From the NCBI GenBank assembly GCA_964036275.1, contig OZ038439.1:17096330-17160329 (forward strand): a stretch of DNA of 64,000 nucleotides, written 5' to 3'. The translations under genes were made by a program, and so were the position numbers. The notes beneath the pieces were generated by a model. That model was not told the DNA's origin. It made no database searches and saw nothing but the letters and a program-made list of their open reading frames with translations. This stretch comes from Litoditis marina (lineage: Eukaryota; Nematoda; Chromadorea; Rhabditida; Rhabditidae). Positions within the stretch are counted from its first letter, which is position 1; each line of letters starts with the position of its first letter. Below, one piece after another: positions 35,560 to 47,500 of the stretch.

Positions 35560-38500
35560 CTTCCATGGGGGAGGAGCCTATGATGACGTCATTTGCGATC
35601 AACCAATAAGAGGGCGGCAAATTCAAATTCATAATTCAGCGACGACAAATTCGAACAAATAATTCAGGCGAGGTATCCGATTTCAGGGTGTAAGACCAAG
35701 TTTATTGGAGGAGAAGAATGCGATCTAGAGTGTTTGCATGAGAAAACAATGAAAAAAAAATCAAAAATTGAGAGAATTCAAAAGATTTTTTCATCTGTCA
35801 ATATTCAGGGTTTTCTTGAAAACTGCAATATAGGAAAACAAGGAACCACACACGCTGAAAACTCGATAAGTTGAGCTCAATTTATAGGATTTGTCAAACC
35901 GTTGTGGACACCGTACCATCGAATTTGTATGGGACGGGGTTTGGTGAGCGGCCAGTTCGTCTGCGTATCATTGATCTACTCACTCTCTCGACTGTTGGCA
36001 GATAATCAACGACCGCTCGCCCCGCATCGCTCAATCAATTGAACCCTCTGCTGTCTTTATGGGGAAAATGGCGACTATAGTTCAATAATCACATGAAACG
36101 GGACGAATGTGTACCTCGAGCACGTACTTGAATAGAGTTCTTACGTAATTCTCCTGTTAAGGACCATCGCTAGCATATTCATTCTTTCTACAAACATTGA
36201 TTCGTTGTACACCAAAGACTTATGGTATGAGAAACAGAGTGAATTGTGAAAGTTCGGCTTGATTCTTCGCGTTTGATCTACTAACACAACTATTCATCAA
36301 ACAAAAGATTGTAATAAGCGCGTGAATGGTTGAACTAGTTCAGCAATTAATTAGTGCATGACTGACACTCCGTATGGGCAATATGCACTTCTTTTCAATT
36401 CATATACGCACTTTTTGTATTGATCAAAGAGAGTTGTACTAGCTAGGGCTTTGAAAACTGAACCAATTTTCGTGATTACAGATTTAGTTATGAGAATTGT
36501 TTATTAAAACACAAAAGATGTAGAACTCATTTGATTAGATCGAAATTAATTTTTATTTGATAACAAATAAATGGGCAAATAGTTGGATGATACATTGGTC
36601 AAAACAAAGAAAAGTTGTACTGTGAGTCAATTGCATAGTCACGTGAGTTATGTTAAATACAGCAGAAATCAGAAACGTGCAATTGCAAAGTGTATGATTC
36701 CTCAATAGAATGCTAACTTCACGTGACTATTTATTTTACTTCTAGTGTGAGGGGAGTTTAGAAATACCGGCTTAGAAAGGAGAATAAACACTGTATTTAT
36801 TCAGAGCGAAGATACAATTATTTTGACTACGATTCGCGATTAACCAATCCTCGAATAATTTACTAGTAACCAAATTTGGAGAACAGTTCACCGACCTTTT
36901 TTGAGCCAATAGTCGTATCACACTACTGTAAAAGAAATGTTTTTCTCTCTAGGTTTTAACGAAACATAATCTGAAACTTCTTCTAAGGATGGAAGCTGTA
37001 TTATGTTATTGAACCGAAATTGCGTTGGGCCAGTCTTACGTTATATTTAAATACAAGCTCATCTTCAACAAATCAAAAAATGACCGAAATTTTAACATGA
37101 GACTGACAAAATTGATAAAATTCCAGCAATGCTTCCAATAACAGAGAGAAGGAAGAATGTTTTCATATGATTGTGTATATTGATCTCACGCTGAACTATA
37201 ATTAGTTGAGCTCAATCATCTCCTAATAATTATGTTCTACTTTCCTACGAAACATAGTGAACGACACACTTGCAAAGTTTTATAGAACGTATGACTGAAA
37301 TGATTCAATAGTTTTTTCGAGAAAATTGAACAAAAAGGAGAAATTAACTACGAAATGGGGGACAAATGAACACCTTATTTGTTGATTTTTCTAGAGAAAA
37401 ATAAAGATTCCAGTGCACTGTATAAAGTTTTCAACTAGAAAACCGAAACAGGAAAAAAAACCCAAAAATGTGAACAAAATGTGTTTTATTCGGTCATTGT
37501 TACGTTATTTTTGACTGGGCGCCAAAAATCCCGTCCAAATCGGTTCATCCTCTGCAAATTCAATTGAAATGGCCTCACCGCCAACGAACAAAAGCGGACC
37601 CGACCGAATTCCGACACAATTCTGATAAAAAGCCCTTGTTTTTCGAGAAAACAATAGTGTTGCAGAAAAACTTCTATTGAAACAGTTTAAATCGGACAAG
37701 TTTGGACCCAATTCTGACAAAAAGTCAATTGTTTCACATGAAAACGATAGTTTTCAGCAAAAACTTCGCTTGAAGTTGTTTAATTTGGAACTAAAGAGAT
37801 CCGGATTTACAAAGCGAATAGAAGTTACGAAATCTTTCAAGGGAGGTGAATTTAAATTGATTTAGAAGCTAAAACAATTAACTTAAACGAGAAAACGAAA
37901 ATGCAAAACCAGTTCCAGGCTTGTCTAGAACACATAGTTAGTTGCTGCTAGGGGTGCGCATCTATTTCTCACTAAGAGGCCTAAATTCACGAAAAACCTA
38001 TGAGTCACTCATAAAGTATTCGTAGAACAAAAACTTCGGAGCAAAAATGCCTGGATCAAACAACTACCACAGGCTGTGTAAGGTTTTATACGGCAATTTC
38101 CATAATGAAATTGTCACTGAGGTACAGTTAGCTTGGATAAGATTCAATCATGGACATTTTCTAGCAACTGTGGAAGCTTTGAATAATTCAGTGGTTTCAG
38201 TTCTTGATTACATAGAGACGAGTTTGAGCACATGCTAGTTTTGATGAAAAAATTACTAGGCTGCGGAAGAAAAAACAAACAAAAAAAACAAACATTTTCT
38301 CATTCTCGCATATCATGTTGAATACAAATCAAGTAGTGTTGTGCATTTTAACACGGTGCAGTAGTTAGGAGCAGTCGTTGTTAAAATTTGGGCAAACTCT
38401 TCGTAGAATAATGGAAAAATTGAATTAAAGAAGGACGATTATGTGGTCCAATCGCAACGCTTCAGTCCTTTAAACCGCAATACATTTCTCAATTGCAGTT

Positions 38501-41500
38501 TAAATGACACGGGATTGGTCCACATAATCGTCCAACTTTAACTCTGTAAAAGGTTTCAAGAAAATGTAAAACGGAATGTGTTGGATGAAAATGAAGTGAA
38601 CATGGGCTTGTTCTTGTGCGGAAAATGTGAAGAATCGCAGGGCCAACTACTCCCGAGGGAAGGGTTGAATAGGGAGAGACTGATAGGGTTAGCAGAGAGA
38701 ATAGGGATGGAGGGAAAGGTTATAGGGAAGATAGAAATAAGAAGAAAAGAGAAACAGAGAAAGGAGAAATGATAGACAATGAAAGAGAGAAAAGAGAGAG
38801 AGAGGAAGACGGACAGGGTGTGAAGAAGAGAGGAGAGAAAGAAGAAAACACAGAATGAGATAAGTGTTGATGGGGTTGATGAGAGAGAATTGGGGGAGAG
38901 GGAAATGAGAGAGAAAGAGAAAGAGAAAGTGATAGAGAGGTCTAGTCGGGAAAACACTACAAATTGCTTCGAATACTCTCCAACCCGTCCACCCGCAGTG
39001 TTGTTTGACACCGGGGGGTAATCCTATATTCTGTCAATTCGAATTTGGCGCCTAAAATCGAAGTGTCATCTGAACGACCTCCTCGCACTACGAAATAACC
39101 CAGTTCCGACGATTAGAGCAATTGGGTATCAACTACCCGGGTTCGGAAACCTCCGAAACTCAAAAAAACCTAGTTTGGTCAGTGCGCTTCAAGTTCCTAA
39201 AAAACATAGCTTGGTTGCAATTGGATATAAACTAGCCATGTTAGGAAACCTTTGAACCCTTGAAAGGTACCTCCGAAATTTCAAAAAACCTAGCTTGGTT
39301 AGTGCATATAATACCTGTCTAGTTGAAAAAAAAATAGAAATTTAAACTTCTTTTCTGTACTGAAACAAAGTGTTAATTTAACAATACAAAGTGACATATT
39401 TTTTCGTATTGAAAAATTACACTTTGTTCTGGATCAGAAAAAAAAACGCTACATTTACGGTTTACTAAAACGGGTATTGCTTTATGTTGCTTCGCTTAGT
39501 TATTTGTTATTATACACAATCGACATAGCTGTCCAAACTTCAATTTGCTGAAATCTTTTTCTCAATAAATATGTATAAAGTAACTGTCCGATTGAATAGA
39601 GTATAAACTCAAATCTCAACATGATTGAGCGAGAAAAATATGAACAAGTGTTTCTCAGTCGATAAATAAAGTCTACCTCAGCTATTGTCTACAGCAAGGA
39701 TAAGAAAGTTAATCCCCTACATATGAGAAAAAGCAAACATCTTGATGAAAGTTTTCTGCTCTCATTTTCATTTGTTCCCCTGATGAAACGTTAACCATAG
39801 TCACTGTGAGGGATCTTAAATAAAATCTGGGAATGGTTCAATCTCATACTTATTTTCATCAAATCTTTTCCGGTTGGGACAAAGACTAGGAGACCGTTTT
39901 AAACATAGACATTGGTACATAAATTTCACGTACTTCAACAGAAAGTGTGTGTGCTATGAGTAGTAAGTGTAGGTTATTTGGGTGTCGTCACGATTCCTTC
40001 ATGCGAAACGAAATGTATAATTCAGAAAGGGTCACGGAGACACCACCTATTATCATGTTGCAATTTGGGTTCTAGGTGCAAGCTGTGGTCCGCACAGAGC
40101 AGAAAATTTTTTGAGGGTCTGAAAGTTATTTTTTCATCTCAAAACTGAATGCGTGTACTTTTTATTGGAAAATAAACGTTTGAATGGTATAATTTTACCA
40201 CAAACAAAAAGTGTTCTTGTTTCAATTCCAGTATGGAAGTCTGAGAGAGGACACCTAAGCATTTAATGTTGGTCCAAAAACCCTAACCGGTTACCCACCC
40301 GGAAGAGCGGTGAGATGTTAACTGCACCTAGCGAAACCCCCTCAGTGGGATCACACGCAATATTATTCTATTTTGTTTTGGTTTTATTATTATGCTGATT
40401 GTAAACAACATGATTGAATGAGCTCCAGCTGATTAACTCGTGCCACATCTTTGGTTGCGCCGTATTTAGCACGGGTTTCCCATCGCGCGGAAAACAGCTG
40501 ATTTCAGTTTGGCTTGACTAGTGCCGCCTAGCAATTGACAGCTATTGAAGAAACACTTCTCGTTCGTTGAGTTTCTTCGAAAATTCACGGTAATCGAAAA
40601 CAAAGAGATACCTGTGGAATTTTGTCCAACAAATCTCCTTATCCCAAAAAGTTGACTATCAGACTATCAGTTCAAATGATTTTTAATTAGGTGGAGCGCG
40701 ACATTATTCACGTTTTCTCGTTCTTCAGAGATTTAGTCTAGTAGATAGATTTCGATTTTTGATCTACTCCAGGGAACCACTCTGTGGGATCAATGTTCGC
40801 TCCCGTCAGCTGTCAAAATGGAGCGATTCGCTAGTCGAGAAACATCTCACGGAACCAAAAATACTGATTTGCATGCGAGAATTGGGTGACGAACATTGGA
40901 ATTTGGAATGGAACAGGAGAAAAATATTCTTCGACGAGTATTTGGGAACCAGAAAACTGGACAACAGAAAACTGCTCTAGAACATTATTTCAGTTTGAAA
41001 TTGTAGTTCAAAACAAGCCCAAGGTGTGACCAAGTTTGAGTTGTAATGCGATCGATAAACACAGCAGAATTTGGGAACCGGACGTATATTTTCATAATTC
41101 AAACTGCGACAACAGCGAGGAAGAACAGAATCATCGCACGACTGCATTGTCCACTTCCACGAACAAGACTATTTTGTATAGACAACGGATTACGAAGTAG
41201 TTATGTTGGTAATATTAGTCTGATCCGGAAATATATTTCTGTTATTTACCGAGAAACGCTGGCTTCTTCTATTACCAGCATCTAATGTTCAATTTCCGTT
41301 CGGGCAAACATCTATTCTTAACACAAGGAATCATATGATTCAGAACACCGATTAATATGATTTTTGATTTGAATATATTACAAACGAAACACTCTTGTGA
41401 GTAGTGAGTCGAGAAGAACAGCTTCACTCAAACTGGTTCTGAGTTCAAACGAAATATCTGGGCCCCAGAAAACACTACGCTCGTGGTTGTTTTCAGAAAG

Positions 41501-44500
41501 AAATAGGCAGTGATGAATTTGCGTGCGGAGTGGGCTCACTAAGCTGGTAAATAAAAGCTTATATCTCCTTTATCCTCCGTGGAAAAAAGAAGTTACGAAA
41601 CTCCCCAATCATGCCGTTAAAACTCTTTATGTGACTTGCCATTCCGTGTTGAACTGGTACTACAAACTGCAATCATAACTTCACGAACTTTGTTAAAAAC
41701 TACAAGAAGAAAAACCTGAAATGGGTTTCTCTTCCCATCTCTATCCCGTTTGCTTGTAAGCACCTACCTGACAGTTTCGTTCATATTTTGTCGAACATTA
41801 TCGACATATGAGGTTTTCTAAAAATTATTATTTTAGTTTTGACCTACCAGCCGGTTCAGTTTCGATGTAACAGCTCTGTTGCTCCTCCACCGACAGACAG
41901 CCGACACCCAGGGATTCAATCAGAGCGTCCGCCGGATTCTGGAGAATGGAAAGCTTTGCTAGAAGTGAATGAAAACGTGAAACGTATAAATAAAACAGTA
42001 AACGTGAACTGAAACGTCTGTTTCATTCAACCGGAATCATCCTGTTTTGATTAGCGGTATACGTAGATATTTCCAAAAGTCATAGATAGAACTATATTCT
42101 AGTTTAGTATATCTGATGAGAAACCATGCAAAAAGCTCGAAGAAACTGTTCTGTGTTAGAAAGCCATGATTTCAACCAATGCTCGAAACAATATGTAGCT
42201 GAACAGTTAAGTGATCTTAGACAATGTTTCGCTGACAGTTTGAAGTTTTAGAAATTGTGATGTTTGAGAGTAGTATAGAAGAGTGTTAAGCGCCGAGAAG
42301 AAGATAAATCGCAGATTGTCAAGTTTGGAGACTTTTGAGCGACGTTTCTAGATTGCGCTGAGTGTTTTGCGAGTATAAGAACAACAATGGGTACATTAGC
42401 AGAGAGGAAAGAGAGACTTGGAGTGGAGCCAGTGTTCAGCACACAAAAAGTATACAAAGTGTTCGATTTCTCTGAGAAAGGCAGAAGTTTCTAGCAAATT
42501 TCCACAAGTTCACTTATAAAACTGCCCAAAACTGGAGCAAGTAAATAGAAGTTTGTTGAAGAAAGACGCAAAATCTTCAACAAAACTATAGTTACAAAAC
42601 TTAACAAAAAAACTATTTTCAAAACTAGAGAGTTTGCGCAGAAATCGAGAGAAGGTTGTTGAGGAAGACTCGAAATGAGTAGAGTGGAGTAATCTGGACG
42701 CATTTGGCTGATTAGAGAAGCCATATGGGAAGATTAGTCAAGAGAGGTGACATGCGCATCAAATGAACCGAAAAACCATAGTAATTATGATTTGATTTTC
42801 CGAGTGGTTCATATGAAACACGTAGAACGCAATACCACCTACTAAAGTGCAGCCCTAAGGGTGTACCTTTTTGCACGTTTACGTTTCTTTCTGGTAAGTT
42901 GTAAGCTCATCATCAATACTGTGTGACGTGAATCATCTGTTGTTGTTTGTCAACAAGGTATGTTTTGTTCACTAATGTTGATCAACAAAGCATGTTCTGT
43001 TGACTCCCGTTTACTCATGTTTGTCAACATAACATAACATCATGTTTGTCAACATAACATGTCATACTGTTAACAAACTCTGTTGAACGTTCATCATCCA
43101 CCGTTTCTACAATAACACCATAGTATTTCCCTTACCTCCATTCCCTGATCGTGCATCATTACGTCTTCGCCGATGACGTCAGTGAGCGGAGCCTCGTGAG
43201 ACTTCTGTACGGGACCAATTGAAAAGACACGAGGAGAACCTGAAAACAATCCTTTGTTCCCGGTATCCGTCAAAGTAGTATTAAGAATACTTGTGGTGTA
43301 ATACACGACAGAAGATAGAAAGAATTGATGCTGATTAAACATCCATAGATTGTTTGGTGGTTGTCAAAGAGACATGTTCCAGGTTGGGAAGAGGTGAACG
43401 ATGAGCAAGATGAAAAACGATTATTTCATAAAAGATCGCGACGAACAAAAGTGCGCCTCAAATCTCTAAATCGCGCATGTCTTGTTGAAGCAGAATACCA
43501 GATGATAACACATAGTTGCATTTCCAGAACGCAGTTCGATCCGAATTGTTACACGTTACGGAGAGAATAAGTCAGCCAGTTAGAAGAACAGCTAACTGAT
43601 TCTAGTTATACTTCATCCAAAAAACATCCGATCAGACCCCAAATGATGGCCAAGTTTGGTGAATACGAGAATGCCCGCGGGCTATATATTGGTGTGGTCG
43701 CCATGATTGCCCATGCAATGAATATGAAATGGAGAAAGACGGGAAATGAGACATGAGAATCCGAGTGAAAAAGAGGGCATCTACAAACATTAAATTTACG
43801 TTCAGTCAGAATAAAATGAGAGAAGATGTAACAGCCTGCTCTGGTTGTGTTTTGATCCTAAAACACACTCATTCGTAGTGGCGACACAACATAAGAATCC
43901 GATTGAATCAGACCACATCTACGAAAACTCCTGGTCGAAACTGTCGTATACAAGTCCAAGTTAAGTTAGTATGTACGAGCATCGGAACAATTGTTGAGAC
44001 CTTGGACACCATTTTTTTTAAATATTTTGTTTATTACCCTCCAGTATGATGGAAAGACGTTGAACATGGATGGAGAAAAATGGCCAACGGGTAATGAGAC
44101 ATGAGAATCTTTGGAAAAAGCACACCTACAAACATTCCTGGGCGAAAAAAGTTGTCTGAAAGGTGTTTGGTTGAAATGTACTAGAATAGAAGTAACTGCT
44201 AGTTTGACGGTGATTCACAATGAGATTGGTATATGAAAATTAGGTAGCTTAGATGAGAATTTCGTGTAATCTTTTTTTCTTACATTTCCGAAAAAAGACA
44301 TTTTGCTGTATAGTCGTCGAAATATAAATAAGAGTGCACCCCAATTCGTATATCTAGTTCCACTTTTTTTCCTTTCCCTAGTAACACTGCACAAAACGGA
44401 TGATAGGATAGCTAAATAATCACCACCTATCAATCGTGAAAGTCGTCACCAACCCTGTCTAATTCTTAGTAATTCTCAGTTACAACCGAACAAGAAATGT

Positions 44501-47500
44501 GATCCTACATTTGAGATTCCAAGATTTGTTTCTAGGGAAAAATTTCGTTTTTCGTTCGTTTAACTACTGTCCAATAAAAATGTTGCTCATAACCTTGAAG
44601 CTTTATTTCAAGTAAGATAATTCGTAACGCATGTTTTTAGTTATAAGAGTCAGGTGAGAAGAGGCGGTTGATGTGAATTATTTATTTCGATGTATTAAGG
44701 TATTCCACGCAAGGGCCCATGTTTACTCAGATTCCAACTAAGACTGTGATTATTAGATTCCGAATAAAAACAAATAGCAGGATTATTTCAATACCGTGTA
44801 TGAGTTCATGATGTTTATTTGTTCGTTCCATAAAGACGTTAGGCTTTATAGTTCCATTTTAAGAGTAGACTATAAAGCAACGTAGCTCTTCTAGTCGAAA
44901 AGGTGCTGATAGCAACGTTTTAAGAAAACTCGTTGAGAAAGATAGAACGAATAAAAAATAGAAAAATTCGCTAGGTTATAAAAATGTCCCCGTGAAACGC
45001 GAACAAACGTGGAGAACTAAATATTCTTATCACTGTGCCTTAACAACGTAGTACATGACGTAAAAGTAGAGAAAAACCTCAGATTTGTTGTTCAGTTGAG
45101 TAGGACAATTCTCCAATTGTAAGACTAGGGTCTGCAATAGCATCAATTACTATGTTTACTCAGGCGCACGGATTGACAACATTATATCTCCTGAAGATTG
45201 AAGAGGAATGTATAGAAGATATAGTTTGATGTCGATTCATCACAATTTCACGGAATACCAACGAAAGCAACGGAATCGAACTACAAACACAGAGGGATAT
45301 GGCAACATACAAAGTAAAGTCTTACGTTAAAAAGGGTAAACTTTAGTTGTTAACAATAATGCAGAAAAAGTTGGATTGAGAACTATTACAAACAGATTAT
45401 TTATCGGAATAGTGAGCTTTGAATAACTTTTGCTTTGCTCTGTCAATAACCGTCTAAACGGCAACTTCAAGAATGTATTATGACTACTTAAGTTCAGTCC
45501 TAGTTTTATCAAATGGAACGAGAAAAACTCGAATAGAATACAAATAGAATACAGAAGTTCTTCCAGAAAAGACTAATTATATGTTAAGGAACTCCCGTAC
45601 GCTCATTCTTTTCGTAAATTATGTTCACAACTCGTAAACTACCCCACAACAATTAGAAATTCTGAAGTCTGTACGTGGTTCACACATTCGTTTCGAAGCT
45701 GGAAGCTCGTGGAAAGAAGAGCCATAACACAAAACAAGTTCCTTAATTCATGGTAATCAACAAAAAACCGCTATCAGATTGGAAAATGTTCCAGAAGCTG
45801 CGTTTCGCTTCAGGTTAAACCGACTACAGAACTGGAAATATGATCTATCTCGAAAAGTTTAGGACAAAACATTGTCTCCTCAAAAACAAGAGGAATGGGA
45901 TATTTTTTCAGAGAGAGGGGGGGGGGAGGGCTCGGTTCAATTTACTGGCCTAACATGGTTAGCATTCTATTATCAGACTAATAGCAGTTTGCAGAACACT
46001 GAATTAGTCGAAAACATCTTTATTTTCTGTAGTTTCCTGGTGAGGAAACGAGATTCTTAAGTATAATGATTCAAATCTCTATCGGTGCTGCTATGTTGTA
46101 GATGCTCGTGACGGGATGTATTTATTTTACAAACCGATTGAAACCTCTTTACATAGAAATGTTTGGACCTCAATTGGTTCAGTTATAGATTAGTATACAA
46201 TATTTTCAGACTGGATCCATAATAAAATGTTTGGTTTCTAGTTTTCCAAAGCTTAAGCCGTATTGACGTTTTAACAAACTTATTTTTTGTATACTTTCTG
46301 AACACTTTTCAGGCAGCGAGTGTTTTTGCCATTTCTCATAACAGGCTTTGGACATCCAAGTTTCCCGGACAACCATTGTTCCAGAAAAAGGGAACATGAA
46401 CATTAATGTACAAAATATGTTCAGGGTAGATGCATACTTATAACAACTTAAGGGTACACACAGCTTTTCCTCGTCAAAACTTTTAAACACTCATGGAACG
46501 GTGAAAAACCACGGGTTTTTGCCTGTTATTCTTGTTTTTGTTGGGAATTTATACAATTGTTTCCAGAATCGTGAAATGTTGCCTGATCGCTTTCGCAAAA
46601 TGACGGATTGCGTGTGAGAAGCAAGTCACGCTTCACTAAATAAAATAATCGGGAATGTCAAGATGTTATGTATTGCATTCAAAACAAGCTCTTGGAAGCG
46701 AAATGCTGAGTTGAAAAACTATCTATACCCTACACCAACCGAATGTATGGGAGATGCAGTTTGTATAAATTGAATGAGGAACAACATACAACTGATTCAT
46801 GTTTTCTGAGAAGCCATTTTTGATCTACAGAGAAGTAGTAATAAAGTTTGGATTGGGAAACGGAGATGAAAATGAAGGTCCTCCAGGGCCGCATTCCAAT
46901 TTGGCTATTTGATTACGCGTGAAAGCTATGCGCAGAGAGCTCCTACCAATATTATATTAGAAGATGTTTTTGAGCGGATTTTTTTTGAGTTACATTGTAG
47001 CTCGTCATTCCCAGTGAAAACTGCAATTGAATATCAAGGTGGTTTTTCACCAGTTTGAAGTTTGTTTTTGATGCCAAGCATTTCTCCCTTCATTAAAATA
47101 ACTAAATAGGAGAACTTTCCGGAAAGATTTAGTTTTCGCCGAGAAATAAAAACATACCAACAAGTTTCAAACGAATTGAACGAGCTACTTAAGTAACAAA
47201 TCTAGCGAAACGTTCTTCACTCATGTGGGTTATGTTATTTTGGAGAAAAAATTTAATTCAACTCAATTTGTCGCTAAATTTTTGATTTCCAACGCTTCTA
47301 ACGCCTAGAGGATCAAAATTCGGCTCATCGGCGAGTCATGGGTGGAAATTATTCAGGCTAGGAAGTACTTCAGTTCGGGTGAAAGCGCGCCGTGAAATAT
47401 ACATCAAGACCTTTTATGATCGTGAAAAGAACTATTAAGAAGGTTTCTTCTTATAGGGTCTAGACTCAAGACATATGAAAAAGTTGGCAATGCTGCCAAA

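Larger units (their letters stand above)
35661..41847 (-). other. nrx-1 intron upstream of the gamma exon
   Basis: Upstream part of the 6.7 kb intron that also contains the gamma exon. Holds a diverged 93-bp duplication (about 37616 and 37708), a TTAA-flanked hairpin element (38433-38533), a polypurine block (38640-38940) and a diverged tandem repeat (39130-39310). Gamma-specific enhancers would be expected here, but none can be defined from sequence alone. Confidence 0.6.

Noticed and set aside
38047..38238. Plus-strand 63-codon frame starting MPGSNNYHRLCKVLYGNFHN
   Set aside because: No splice context or recognised similarity; single open frame inside an intron.
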